Numbered from the stretch's first letter, positions 44,256-53,976 are shown. The stretch: DNA of 64,000 nt from CAZNPU01 sp964575335 (GCA_964575335.1 CAZNPU010000014.1:1-64000); one strand, 5' to 3'. The notes: generated by a model from the sequence alone, not told the origin. Program-made: numbers and translations.

Positions 44256-44948
44256 ATGAAAAGGTGGGCAATAATTCTTGCGATTGTGCTGATCGGGAGC
44301 GGTGCTGCTGTTTTTGTCAGGGCAATGTCTCAAGCTGATGGCCGCCTGATTGTTGGGGGAGACCGCATACATGATGCTGGGATTGTCCGATTCAATGGCG
44401 CTGGAACTGTCGTTGAACACACCTTTACGTTGGTAAATCAATCGGGGCGCGATCTTCAACCGCAGCACGTCGTAGTGCCATGTGGAGATTGTGATGTCGA
44501 TTTTGACTTGGCGACGTGGAAGCCGGGCGAGTCGCGAGACATGAAGGTAAGGATGACGCTTCGAGGTTTCGGGCGCGACGTGGCGGATGCTGCTGTCATC
44601 TGCGTTGGTGAGCAGCCGATTCCAGTTCGTCTGACGGCTGTGGGAGCTCCGCAGCATGCCTTGAAGATCATCGATGGAAACATGCAGATTGATGAGGCTG
44701 GAGTTGGCAAAATGTCGATTCGATTCACGACATTTGACGAGATTCCGCCCATTCCAGACATTCATGCGGATCCGCACGTTGAAGTTCAATTTGTCGGCTG
44801 GATCGAGGAAATGGCGGCATGGCCTGAGCAGGGAGTTCCCGCCCGATACCGCGGCACCGTACGAATCTTCGCGCCACCGGATATTTCTCACGTGCGTATT
44901 CGTGCAGAAGTGCAGGGAAATGTGCTGAAGCGGGCGTTTTATCGGTGA
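44256..44948 (+). CDS. DUF1573 periplasmic protein
   Basis: 230 residues. An N-terminal signal or anchor (WAIILAIVLIGSGAAVFVRA) is followed by a DUF1573 domain: HTFTLVNQSGRDLQPQHVVV and PCGDCDVDFDLATWKPGESR. The characteristic C-x-x-C after the beta-strand is present. These domains resemble immunoglobulin folds and are abundant in planctomycete exported proteins. The ATG at 44256 overlaps the stop of the IS-disrupted small gene by ATGA. The open frame extends back to 44199 only because of the IS junction. Confidence 0.8.
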   Translation: MKRWAIILAIVLIGSGAAVFVRAMSQADGRLIVGGDRIHDAGIVRFNGAGTVVEHTFTLVNQSGRDLQPQHVVVPCGDCDVDFDLATWKPGESRDMKVRMTLRGFGRDVADAAVICVGEQPIPVRLTAVGAPQHALKIIDGNMQIDEAGVGKMSIRFTTFDEIPPIPDIHADPHVEVQFVGWIEEMAAWPEQGVPARYRGTVRIFAPPDISHVRIRAEVQGNVLKRAFYR

Positions 44949-45005
44949 TGAGCCAATCGTGCATCGGGGACTGCCAGGCCCGATGAATGCTTTGAAAGTT
45001 CATTT

Positions 45006-46244
45006 TCAAATTGCCAGACGCGGCCGCAGCAATTTCCCGCGAAGCAGCGGCTGTAATTGGCCCGCAATGTAATCGGCGATCGCCAGTGAGGCGGTCGCAG
45101 CCGGGCTGGGGGCATTGCAGACGTTCACGACGCGATCTGTCATGATGATTGCGAAATCATCCAGCAATCGACCGCCAGGACCAAGCGCCTGTGCGCGTAC
45201 GCCTGCGCCGCCGGGTTGCAGATGTTCCACGCGCAAATCCGGCACCAGCCGCTGCGCAGCCTTCACCAGCGCTGCACGATGAAGCGAGCGGTACCACTCG
45301 CCCAGGCCCGTTGCACCGTAGCGCATCGCCATGCGCCAGAAAGAGAAATCGCGCAGGTAATCGAGCATATCGGCTGTGTGGATGTCGCGCCGCCGATAGC
45401 CCTCGCGGGCGAAAGCCAATACGGCATTGGGGCCGACCTCCACGCCGCCTCGCATCATGCGCGTGAAGTGAACGCCCAGAAACGGAAATCGCGGATCCGG
45501 CACCGGGTAAATCAGGTGCCTGATGAGCTTTTGCGCTTCTTCGGTCAGCGTGAGATATTCGCCTCGAAACGGGACGATGCGAAGCTGCGGTTGTGCTCCA
45601 AGCGTTCTGGCGACACGATCGGAATGAAGGCCGGCGCAGTTGATGATGAAGCGCGTCATGAATTCGCCGCGCGAAGTGCAGACGCGCATCATGTCGCCTT
45701 CGTCAATCATACTTTGGAAACAGCATTGCGTTACGATCGTTGCGCCGCTCCTTCGCGCCTGCTCAGCAAGGACTTCGCACACCTTTGCGAAATCGACAAT
45801 GCCCGTGCAGGGTACATGCAGGCCAGCCATGCCGCGCATATGCGGTTCGATCTCGCGCATTGCGTGTTCGCTCATTCGATGAACCGGCTCGGGCAGATTG
45901 ATGAAAGCCCGGCGTTGCAATTCATCCAGTCGCGCAAGTTCACGCCGTGATGTTGCGACGATCAGCTTGCCACACATTTCATGGGGAATGTCGTGATGAC
46001 GGCAGAATTGCACTAGTTCATGCCGGCCGGCGACTGCAAGCCGCGCCTTCAGTGAGCCGGGCGCATAGTAGATGCCGCTGTGAATCACGCCGGAGTTGCG
46101 GCCGGTTTGATGCATCGCCAGCCGCGGCTCTTTTTCGATCAACCCGATATCGAGTGCAGAATGGCGCTGCAGGAGCTTGTATGCCACCGCAACGCCAATG
46201 ATACCTCCGCCAATAATCAGTATGTCGAAACTAGTGCGCGACAT
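45006..46244 (-). CDS. lhgO: L-2-hydroxyglutarate oxidase/dehydrogenase
   Basis: 412-residue FAD enzyme that oxidises L-2-hydroxyglutarate to 2-oxoglutarate. The FAD-binding GxGxxG is in DILIIGGGIIGVAVAYKLLQ, and the family hallmark MHQTGRNSGVIHSGIYYAPG follows. The substrate region has VPFRGEYLTL and HFTRMMRGGVEVGPNAVLAF. Normal length. It lies after the terminator of the polysaccharide operon and is not part of it. Confidence 0.92.
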   Translation of the reverse strand: MSRTSFDILIIGGGIIGVAVAYKLLQRHSALDIGLIEKEPRLAMHQTGRNSGVIHSGIYYAPGSLKARLAVAGRHELVQFCRHHDIPHEMCGKLIVATSRRELARLDELQRRAFINLPEPVHRMSEHAMREIEPHMRGMAGLHVPCTGIVDFAKVCEVLAEQARRSGATIVTQCCFQSMIDEGDMMRVCTSRGEFMTRFIINCAGLHSDRVARTLGAQPQLRIVPFRGEYLTLTEEAQKLIRHLIYPVPDPRFPFLGVHFTRMMRGGVEVGPNAVLAFAREGYRRRDIHTADMLDYLRDFSFWRMAMRYGATGLGEWYRSLHRAALVKAAQRLVPDLRVEHLQPGGAGVRAQALGPGGRLLDDFAIIMTDRVVNVCNAPSPAATASLAIADYIAGQLQPLLRGKLLRPRLAI

Positions 46245-46360
46245 TGGAAGGCTAAAAGAAAAATGAAAAGCAGAATTATGAAAAGCAACGGATACAGGTA
46301 AGTTGCTTTATCAGAATGCACAGCAATGCTATGTGCATCATGTGCTGCGAGCAGGTAGAA

Positions 46361-46398
46361 CAAAACCCCGAAGATGCGATGGGCAGCATCTTTCGGGG
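46361..46398 (-). terminator. Rho-independent terminator of the polysaccharide operon
   Basis: On the minus strand CCCCGAAAGATGC pairs with GCATCTTCGGGG (46366-46398), with one bulged A, and TTTTG follows. It is 56 bp past the wzc-like stop. Confidence 0.85.
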
Positions 46399-46453
46399 CT
46401 GATGGCGTACATCACGAAACGCAATCGTTGCGCACGATTCGCGCAACAACAGT

Positions 46454-48718
46454 CTAATGGCGAAACGTGCTGCGTGTTTCGATGGCTTGCACCAGCGCGT
46501 TGCGGCGATCGCTCATTGCCCGGCCGTTGAGATGCGCATCGGGCGGCGGAGCGGATACGGTGGATGTCGATGCGTATCGATTGCAGTCGGCCTGGCCTGC
46601 GCTGTTGAGCACAACGCCAAGGGTTCGGATGCCGATGGCGCGCAGATCGTTGGCAGCTTCCGTCAGGCGATTGCGGGACCGTCCACGCCGCAGCGTGAAC
46701 ACCACGCCGTCGCAGGCCGCCGCCACCGGCAGCAATTCAATGCTGCCGATACACGGCCCGGTGTCAATGATGATGACGTCGTAACGCCGGCGCAACTCCG
46801 CGCATAATGTGGCGAAATCCGTTTGCCGAATCGACTCCGGGCCGAATGCCGCATCGCAGCCTGCTGGGAGCACGTACAAGCTGTGCATTGCCGACTCAAC
46901 AATCTGATCATGCAACTCGCGATCCCGCAGCACTTCCTTCAGGCCGGGCAGATCGCTGAATCCCATCTGCCGGGTCAGGTTGCGTCCAAAGAAATCCGCA
47001 TCGATCAGGAGTGTGCGATAGCCAGCGGCTGCATACGACCAGCCCAGCGACATCGTGAGGCTTGTTTTTCCATCGCCGCGGTAGGGGCTGGTGACAACAA
47101 ATACAAAGCTGAGTTCCGGATCGCGCAGGGCTTCGATGCGATTGCGGATCTGATGCACACAATGAGTTGCAGCATCGGCCAGCTCGGGCCGGATGCGCCG
47201 CCCGCGCAAATGGGGCAGCACGCCCAGGCAACGAAAACGACTATGCGTCGGCAACAGTTGACGCACGCTGTAGGCGCGCTGGTTCAACGTGCCAAGCAGG
47301 AAAAACAGCGCGAAGCTGGCGCCTACGCCGCCGCCAAATCCTGCAACTGTCATTGCCTTGCGAAGATTTCGTGATGGAGTCAGCGGGCGTGACGCGTATT
47401 CTGCAACATGCACATGTCCGCCGAAGCGCGTCGGGTCCGATTCGATATTCAATATGCGAATGGCCTGAATCACATCGTTCAAATCGGATTCAGCAGTAGC
47501 CAGCTCGCGCTGGAGTGAATCAATTTCGCTTTTGCTTTGATGAAGCCTGTGAATCTCATGTTCATAAGAAGCAAGCTGGCGCGTGAGGTGCTGGCGATGC
47601 GCCTTGAGTTCCTCAGGAGTGCGCGGCAGCGCATCGCTGTTGCCTGCAACGGGCAGAATTCCACCTGAAGCAACCCACGCAGCAAGTGCGATCGTTTGGC
47701 GATCCGCAATTTTCCGCTCCAGCAGCTCCAGTTGCCGAACAGCGTTGCGGTAGATGAGATGCTGATCGCTGTATTGATTGGCCATCTGATCAATCTCAAC
47801 ACGCAGCTCATCGCGCTGTTCGCGAAGATCAGCCAGGCCGGGATCAAATCGTTCAAGCTCCGCTGCAGTTGGCATGCGGTTCAAATGCGCTGCCAGAGCG
47901 CGATCATCGTCTGCATCTTCCATGAGCATGATCGCAGCTTCCAGCCGGCTGAGTTCCTGCTTGAGTTCCTCCACGCGAAGCAGTTTGATGTTCAGCAGCG
48001 GTTCCAGGTCTGCTGTGCCATACTGGCTGCTGGCTATGTGCATGCGGAGCTGGTCCCGCAGGCGATCGCAGCGTTGTCGATACTCCGCTTCGGTGTCGCG
48101 CAGCGCGGTCAGGCGCTTGTGATACTGTTCATCGCGTCGATCAAGCTGCAATGTTTCGTACGCGCGCAGCACGCTGTTGACGATTATCCGCGCTTCATCA
48201 GGCGATTCAGATTCGTACGCAACGTAAATCAGCTCAGAGCCTCGCTCAGCCCATGCCCGCAGGCTGCGCCGAATCAGTTCACGCGCATCAGGCACCTGCG
48301 CAATCGGCAATGCTGCCAATTCCGGTTCTTCCAATGCGCGATCGATCACCTGGGGCGTCTGCACCAATGTCGCCTGAGTGTTGAGCAATCCTTCATAACG
48401 CGGCACGATGGCGTTCTCTGCAGTCTGATGCAGAACCGCATAGCCGGTTGGCGCAACGCGCACAATGCCGCGTGCTTCGTACAGCACCGGTGCGAACCGA
48501 TAGCCTGCTGTGCCCAGCGCGACGCCCAACACAAGTCCCAGCGCAATTGCCCCCAGCCAGCGGCCTCGAAGTCGATCATCAAGCAATGTCAGCGGCGACA
48601 TTGACGGCCGCACGGCGGATGGCGCAGCCAACTGACGTTCGATGACGTCAAGATCAGGCGCAGCGAGCGTTCCATTACATCGTGGCTCACTCATGATGGC
48701 GTCCCATCCAGAGAACAT
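46454..48718 (-). CDS. Wzc-like polysaccharide co-polymerase and BY-kinase domain
   Basis: 754 residues. The first membrane helix is near residue 55, followed by a Wzz-type periplasmic domain with long coiled coils and a second helix near 440-460. The cytoplasmic ATPase domain has Walker A SPYRGDGKTSLTMSLGW (about residue 540), Walker A' LLIDADFFGR and Walker B DVIIIDTGPC. Wzc proteins set polymer length and autophosphorylate a C-terminal tyrosine cluster; here the tail has a single Tyr (NRYASTST), so kinase output may be reduced. It starts five bases after the preceding gene; ATG 48694 is an alternative. Confidence 0.87.
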   Translation of the reverse strand: MFSGWDAIMSEPRCNGTLAAPDLDVIERQLAAPSAVRPSMSPLTLLDDRLRGRWLGAIALGLVLGVALGTAGYRFAPVLYEARGIVRVAPTGYAVLHQTAENAIVPRYEGLLNTQATLVQTPQVIDRALEEPELAALPIAQVPDARELIRRSLRAWAERGSELIYVAYESESPDEARIIVNSVLRAYETLQLDRRDEQYHKRLTALRDTEAEYRQRCDRLRDQLRMHIASSQYGTADLEPLLNIKLLRVEELKQELSRLEAAIMLMEDADDDRALAAHLNRMPTAAELERFDPGLADLREQRDELRVEIDQMANQYSDQHLIYRNAVRQLELLERKIADRQTIALAAWVASGGILPVAGNSDALPRTPEELKAHRQHLTRQLASYEHEIHRLHQSKSEIDSLQRELATAESDLNDVIQAIRILNIESDPTRFGGHVHVAEYASRPLTPSRNLRKAMTVAGFGGGVGASFALFFLLGTLNQRAYSVRQLLPTHSRFRCLGVLPHLRGRRIRPELADAATHCVHQIRNRIEALRDPELSFVFVVTSPYRGDGKTSLTMSLGWSYAAAGYRTLLIDADFFGRNLTRQMGFSDLPGLKEVLRDRELHDQIVESAMHSLYVLPAGCDAAFGPESIRQTDFATLCAELRRRYDVIIIDTGPCIGSIELLPVAAACDGVVFTLRRGRSRNRLTEAANDLRAIGIRTLGVVLNSAGQADCNRYASTSTVSAPPPDAHLNGRAMSDRRNALVQAIETRSTFRH

Positions 48719-48723
48719 GGCCT

Positions 48724-50034
48724 TTACAGCAAATGCCTATCATGCAAAGACGGTGCATTGGACGGGCATGGCGGAAATTCATCAACGCCGATGAGTCGGG
48801 CGGAAAGTTTCAGCCTCGACAATGTGCACATGACTTCTTCGCGATAGACCGGATTCATCAGTACAATGACCGTGGGCTTAGAGTGCGCAAGATCATCCAG
48901 TCCGAGCACGCGCTGCGATGTGCCCGCCACATATCGGTTGTGCTTGTGTGGATTGATGTCAACAGCCCAGGGCACGATGTCGTAGCCCACGCCAAGCATA
49001 TTGAGAAATGTGACGCCTTTGGACCCGGCGCCCCAGATGGCGATGCGCTCGCCGCGTTCTGCAAGTGTGCGCAGCGCGGAGCGCCATGCACGAACAGTCT
49101 GTTCATGATGCAAAGCGAACGCTGCGGTAACAGCTTCAAGGTCGTCCGATGCGCTGGCGGAAATCGGCGCCAGCTGTGTCGTGCCGATCGTTGCAACGCG
49201 TGCCTCGATGGTAAGAAATTGATCGGCGTACGTTGTGTCTGTTCGCAGCACTTCAAAGCCAGCTTGCTGAAACAGATGCACAAGCGATGCAGCGGTGAAG
49301 TACAAGCAGTGTTCGTAAATGATGTCCCAGATCCCGCCGCGCTGAAACGCCCATAACGCATGCGGGACTTCAAAAAAGACAACGGTGCCGCTCCTGCGGG
49401 CTGCTGCGTCTCGCACACAGCCAAGAAACGCAGCCGGATCATTGATGTGTTCAAGCACATGCCGACAGCAGATCAACGCAGCCTCAGGCGGCTGGCACTC
49501 TCTGCTGAACAAGGTGCGCAAAATTGAAACAGACTCCGGCAATATGCCACTTCTTTCTGCGTCAAAGCTGGGGTCATACCCCACGCCCTGATTGTTGCCG
49601 GTTTCGCAGAGCAGACGCAAGAAATCGCCCTGGCCGCAACCGATATCGATGATCGTTTTCTGGCGCAGGTCGTAGCGTTCAACCAGATCGTGGGCCAGTT
49701 GTGCGGCATAACGCTGAAACGCAGGCGAAAAGTGCAGCGAGTTCTCGTATCCCGGCGCGTAGGCGATCAGTTCAGGATTGAACGCTGCATTGAATATCAA
49801 CTGGCAGGATCGGCATCGCGCAAGGCGAATTGATCCGGTTGGGGCTGCTGCCGCCTGGTCTGGCGTTTTCCACAGCACATTGCAGAATACGGGAACCCGT
49901 GGCGCGGTGAAAAAAAACTGCCCTCCGTGCTGACCGCATACCGGGCACGCAGCATCTGCGCTTGTGGTGAATACGCTGCTGCAGTTGCAGGCGTCGATGC
50001 GGCTGTCAGCGACGTTGGCAGGTATGGCGCTCAT
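48724..50034 (-). CDS. Sugar C-methyltransferase-like protein, paralogue A
   Basis: 436 residues. N-terminal Zn-type Cys pairs (CPVCGQHG and RCRSCQLIF) precede a SAM-binding domain (TIIDIGCGQGDFLRLLCE) and a C-terminal region IAIWGAGSKGVTFLNMLGVG with VDINPHKHNRYVAGT, as in the Methyltransf_13/14 group of NDP-sugar C-methyltransferases. It likely adds a methyl group to a nucleotide-activated sugar. It is closely related in layout to the next gene, so the pair arose by duplication. Confidence 0.82.
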   Translation of the reverse strand: MSAIPANVADSRIDACNCSSVFTTSADAACPVCGQHGGQFFFTAPRVPVFCNVLWKTPDQAAAAPTGSIRLARCRSCQLIFNAAFNPELIAYAPGYENSLHFSPAFQRYAAQLAHDLVERYDLRQKTIIDIGCGQGDFLRLLCETGNNQGVGYDPSFDAERSGILPESVSILRTLFSRECQPPEAALICCRHVLEHINDPAAFLGCVRDAAARRSGTVVFFEVPHALWAFQRGGIWDIIYEHCLYFTAASLVHLFQQAGFEVLRTDTTYADQFLTIEARVATIGTTQLAPISASASDDLEAVTAAFALHHEQTVRAWRSALRTLAERGERIAIWGAGSKGVTFLNMLGVGYDIVPWAVDINPHKHNRYVAGTSQRVLGLDDLAHSKPTVIVLMNPVYREEVMCTLSRLKLSARLIGVDEFPPCPSNAPSLHDRHLL

Positions 50035-50103
50035 GGTAGTGGCACATTCAAAGCAGAGCTCGCTGAAGCGGCAGCAATGGCGGCGGCAGCGGCGGTGATG
50101 ATG

Positions 50104-51351
50104 TCAGACAGCAAGAATCTCCGGCGACAGTCCCATGGCATGCAGATCCCTGGTTATGTCATTCACATAGACAGGATTCATCACGATCACAGAATCAGGG
50201 CGGTAGTCAATCAGAAAACGAGGTGAAACGATCTGCTGCCCCGTGCCGGGCATGAACTTGCCATGCCGATAGGGATTGATGTCTACGACATATTCGATCT
50301 GTTCTTCAATCTGCAGCGTGGTGAGAAACGCAACTCCCTTTGAGCCGGATCCCCATAAAACAACGCGCTGATTGTTCTCACAGGCGGTTTGCACATACTC
50401 GCGCCACCGCGCAAGCGTCTGCCCGCAGATGCGCGGAAACGAGGCGATGTTGGCGGTCAGTTCCACCAAATCATCGTGCACCGGCATGGTAGCAGGATGC
50501 TGGAGCGTGCTCGGCCTGGCGTAGAGAAGAAGATACTGATCCGCATACGCCGTCTGCAGATCGATGACATCAAATCCTGCAGCGCGAAACAGTCGATCAA
50601 GCGATCCCAGGCTGAAGTAGCTGCAGTGTTCGTAGTACATATCCCAGAACGCGCCTTCGCGCAGAACGCGCATCACATCGGGCAGTTCAAAGAACACCAG
50701 CACGTCGGTGCGATCGGATATCGTACGGCGAAGCTCACGCATGAATTGCAGAACAGGCCCAATGTGTTCCAACGTGTGGCGGCAAATAATGCAGTCAGCT
50801 GTCACATTGTGGTGGCGATGATCGTAAAGATCCTGCACGAACTCGATGCGGGAGGCAGCGTCGCTCGCAGTGCGTTCCGGCCGATAGGCTGGATCAAAGC
50901 CAATGCCTGAACAGTTCCCCATTTCGCATAGTGCAACAAGAAACTCACCTTTGCCGCAGCCGATTTCCAGCACGCGCTTGCCAGCCAGGCCGTACCGATC
51001 AATAAGATCGCGCGCCAGTTGCTTTGCAAAAGCGTTGAACGTGGGTGAGAAGCCTTGCGTTTCCTCATACATTGGTGAGTAGGCGTTTTTCGATACGTCA
51101 AATCGTGTGTTGGTGATGAAGCCGCATCGCGAGCAAAATCCCAGTCGCAGTTCGCCGCGCGGATATGCACGGGCCGTTTTCCGTGACGGCATCAGCAGGC
51201 AGCTGTGGGCGGGAATATTGCTCACGGCATAAAAAATGTGCAGGCCCTGCGCGTCACAGGCAGGGCAGGCGGCGGCAGCATCCCACTGATTGGGAAAGCT
51301 CGCTGCGAGCGGTGCGGCAATTGTTGTTGTGGTGGCGGCGGTAATGCTCAT
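50104..51351 (-). CDS. Sugar C-methyltransferase-like protein, paralogue B
   Basis: 415 residues with the same architecture as its downstream neighbour: CPACDAQGLH and FCSRCGFITN, SAM motif RVLEIGCGKGEFLVALCEMG, and C-terminal LWGSGSKGVAFLTTLQ with VDINPYRHGKFMPGTGQQI. No signal or membrane segment. It follows the previous gene by 3 bp, so the series is translationally tight. Substrate unknown. Confidence 0.82.
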   Translation of the reverse strand: MSITAATTTTIAAPLAASFPNQWDAAAACPACDAQGLHIFYAVSNIPAHSCLLMPSRKTARAYPRGELRLGFCSRCGFITNTRFDVSKNAYSPMYEETQGFSPTFNAFAKQLARDLIDRYGLAGKRVLEIGCGKGEFLVALCEMGNCSGIGFDPAYRPERTASDAASRIEFVQDLYDHRHHNVTADCIICRHTLEHIGPVLQFMRELRRTISDRTDVLVFFELPDVMRVLREGAFWDMYYEHCSYFSLGSLDRLFRAAGFDVIDLQTAYADQYLLLYARPSTLQHPATMPVHDDLVELTANIASFPRICGQTLARWREYVQTACENNQRVVLWGSGSKGVAFLTTLQIEEQIEYVVDINPYRHGKFMPGTGQQIVSPRFLIDYRPDSVIVMNPVYVNDITRDLHAMGLSPEILAV

Positions 51352-51354
51352 CTG

Positions 51355-52668
51355 TCATGCCTCATGTTCAAATCCATAAATAATGCGCGGCTCCGGAATC
51401 GGTACAATGAAACGCCCGCCCGCCGCAAGATAGTCTGACTGCTGCTGAATGATTTCGTCCTTGAAGTTCCACGGCAGAATGACCGCGTAATCAGGCCGTC
51501 GCTGCATAAGCGCCTCAACCGGAAGAATCGGAATGCGCACGCCGGGAACCCATCGACCGTGTTTGTGCGTATTGCGATCAACGACAAATTCGATAATGTC
51601 GCGCGTCGCTCCGATGGCGTTGAGCATGATGGTGCCCTTGGCTGCGGCGCCGTAAGCTGCGATGCGTTTTTCTTGTGATTTCAGGTGAGCCAGCAGCTCG
51701 CGCATTTGGCTGCGCACCTGATCGACGCGCGCTGCGAAATGCTGGTAGTAGGCGTATTCGGTCAATCCCAGTTGCCGCTCTTCTTCCAGCAACTGATGCA
51801 CTGACTCCTGCACGTTTTCGAACGGGTTGATGTGCAGGCGCAATGAGCCGCCGTGGATGGGCACGCGAACAATGTGGTTCACATACAGGCCATGCCGGCG
51901 AAACAGCGCATCAACCGCGTGCACTGAAAAGTAGCACAGATGCTCGTGATAGATCGTGTCGAACTCACAATGATCGATCAGATCGCGCACGTACGGGAAC
52001 TCGATCGAAGCCAGTCCGTCATCCTTCAGCAGCAATCGAATGCCTGCAACAAAGCCATTGGTGTCGGCCACGTGCGCCAGCACATTGTTGGCGATGATTA
52101 CATCTGCGAGCGTGCCTTCATCGCGCAGCTGCTGCGCAAGCTCGCGGCCGAAGAATGCATTGAGCGTGGGTACGCCGATCGCACGTGCTGCTGCGGCAGG
52201 CTGCTGGGCGGGGTCGATGCCCAGCGCCGGAATGCCTCGTTCGGTGAAGTTCCGCAGCAGGTAGCCGTCGTTGCTGGCCAGTTCGATCACAAGGCTCTGA
52301 GCGTCAAGCGCGCATTGATCGATCAGCGACAGGGCGTTCTCGCGTGCGTGCTTGAGCAGCGTTTCCGAGAACGATGAAAAGTACACGTAGTGTTCTCGAA
52401 ACAGCTCCTCCGGCGGCACGGTCTGGAGTATTTGCACCAGCGTGCAGCGCGGACAGAACGCAAGCTCCAGCGGCCAGCGCGGTTCCGGCGCATCGAGCTG
52501 AGAAAGACTCAGAAAACCGTCAGACTGTGGCATCACGCCCAGGTCAAGCACCGGCTCAAGCCCCTTGTGCCCGCACGATCGGCACGCAGCATGGCGTGAT
52601 CGAAGGGTGAGGTAACTTTCATGGGCGTATTGTGTGGATGAACTTACAGCGGGATAAATAAGTGACAT
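51355..52668 (-). CDS. NDP-sugar C-methyltransferase (NovU/TylC3-like)
   Basis: 437 residues. The N-terminal Zn domain has CRSCGHKGLEPVLDLGVMPQ and FCPRCTLVQILQTV. The SAM region has LVIELASNDGYLLRNFTERG, and VIIANNVLAHVADTNGFVAG resembles the active region of this family, with IHGGSLRLHINP further on. The C-terminal part IAAYGAAAKGTIMLNAIGAT matches its Methyltransf_14 partner domain. It is the most canonical of the three related methyltransferases. The open frame runs to 52761 but the ATG at 52668 fits the family start. Confidence 0.87.
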   Translation of the reverse strand: MSLIYPAVSSSTQYAHESYLTLRSRHAACRSCGHKGLEPVLDLGVMPQSDGFLSLSQLDAPEPRWPLELAFCPRCTLVQILQTVPPEELFREHYVYFSSFSETLLKHARENALSLIDQCALDAQSLVIELASNDGYLLRNFTERGIPALGIDPAQQPAAAARAIGVPTLNAFFGRELAQQLRDEGTLADVIIANNVLAHVADTNGFVAGIRLLLKDDGLASIEFPYVRDLIDHCEFDTIYHEHLCYFSVHAVDALFRRHGLYVNHIVRVPIHGGSLRLHINPFENVQESVHQLLEEERQLGLTEYAYYQHFAARVDQVRSQMRELLAHLKSQEKRIAAYGAAAKGTIMLNAIGATRDIIEFVVDRNTHKHGRWVPGVRIPILPVEALMQRRPDYAVILPWNFKDEIIQQQSDYLAAGGRFIVPIPEPRIIYGFEHEA

Positions 52669-52736
52669 AAATTCCAATCCGGATAATGGTGATGAATGAA
52701 GCAATGCGGTGAAGCAGACAATGCAGCAGCGGCGTT

Positions 52737-53780
52737 TCAGGAAATGACGCGCTCCATGCATGGTCGAAGGGCACTATCGAGCAGGCCTTGCGTCAGCAGA
52801 TAGCGGATATGGCCAATGCGCTGATAGCGCGGGCCTTCAAAATCATCCAGCGTCAGGCCGTGACGCAGATAGGCGTCATAACACTGAATGATCCCCAGCC
52901 GCGCATTCCACTGCGGTGTGAAGCCGGGCAGGACGCGGCGGGCCTTTTCGCAACTAACGCGGTAATTGCGTTTATCCGGCGAAGCGCCGTCAGCGAAACT
53001 CACGCAACATCGCGGCACGATGCGCTCAACCAGTTTCGCAAGAACACGAATCTGATAATTCTCGCTTGTTGACCCGATGTTGAACGCCTGATCGCGCACA
53101 TCGTGTTCGGGCGCTTCCAGAGCAGCGATGAACGCGCGGGCAATGTCAGCAATGTGCACCAGGGGCCGCCACGGACTGCCGTCACTTTTGAGCATGACCT
53201 GTCCTGTGGTAAATGCCCACGCGGTGAGGTTATTGAGGACAAGATCAAAGCGAAGGCGAGGCGAAACGCCATAGGCAGTGGCGTTGCGCAGATAGACAGG
53301 GCAGAACTGCTGATCCGCAAGCTTCGACAATGCCTGCTCGGTGAGCACCTTGGAATGGCCATATGGCGTGACCGGATTGCATGGAGCGGTTTCGTCCACC
53401 AGGTCATCGCCTGCTGCGCCGTAGTTGCTGCACGACGATGAGAAGATAAACCGCCGCACGCCTGCCGCCTTGGCCAGCTCCGCCAGCCGTACCGATGCAT
53501 GATAATTGATCTCGTACGTCAATTCGGGATCAAGATCGCCAAGCGGATCGTTGGAAAGGCCGGCCAGATGCAACACGGCATCGAAGCCTGCAAGGTCATC
53601 GCGCTCGACATCGCGCACATCCTTGCGAATGGCAGGCACATCAACAATACCGTCGTCGCCGAAGGTGCATCGCTCGTACAGATCGCTGTCCAGCCCAACC
53701 ACGTCATATCCCGCGCGAACCAGCATTGGGGTCAGGACCGTGCCGATATAGCCAAGATGTCCGGTCACCAGCACACGCAT
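52737..53780 (-). CDS. NAD-dependent nucleotide-sugar epimerase/dehydratase (SDR)
   Basis: 347 residues. The Rossmann motif is MRVLVTGHLGYIG. The catalytic region has FSSSCSNYGA and YGHSK (Tyr-x3-Lys), then LRNATAYGVSPRLRFDLVLN and WRPLVHIADIARAF as in extended SDRs. It acts on a nucleotide sugar next to the CDP-glucose pathway; specificity cannot be read. The start at 53780 is supported by GGAGG 8 bases upstream; the longer frame to 53942 is not credible. Confidence 0.88.
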   Translation of the reverse strand: MRVLVTGHLGYIGTVLTPMLVRAGYDVVGLDSDLYERCTFGDDGIVDVPAIRKDVRDVERDDLAGFDAVLHLAGLSNDPLGDLDPELTYEINYHASVRLAELAKAAGVRRFIFSSSCSNYGAAGDDLVDETAPCNPVTPYGHSKVLTEQALSKLADQQFCPVYLRNATAYGVSPRLRFDLVLNNLTAWAFTTGQVMLKSDGSPWRPLVHIADIARAFIAALEAPEHDVRDQAFNIGSTSENYQIRVLAKLVERIVPRCCVSFADGASPDKRNYRVSCEKARRVLPGFTPQWNARLGIIQCYDAYLRHGLTLDDFEGPRYQRIGHIRYLLTQGLLDSALRPCMERVIS

Positions 53781-53976
53781 AGACAGTGCCTCCAGTAGGG
53801 GGATGGTTCTTGAGTGCCGACGCGCAGCGATGCCAAAGGAAACGCTGCACAACATGAGCGAATGCACAGACAGCGCATCGCTCGTCGAACACGCAGCGGC
53901 GTGCAGTCTGCATCGTGTGGCAGTTGCGTAGGGATGTGGCACAAATGCGGCTATGGCGAATGCAGCATGCGCAGCG

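Larger units (their letters stand above)
43280..44259 (+). pseudogene. Small membrane-protein gene interrupted by the IS element
   Basis: ATG at 43280 (AGGAG 8 bases upstream) reads MLVGIIIA up to the element. Past its right end the same frame continues NQMHGGRNLNSTAAVVGVCF and on to LKKRRCA with stop TGA at 44257-44259. Deleting the element and one TA copy gives an uninterrupted 45-residue protein with two short hydrophobic segments and a basic C terminus. The stop overlaps the next gene's ATG (ATGA), so the small gene was once coupled to the DUF1573 gene. The role is unknown. Confidence 0.8.
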
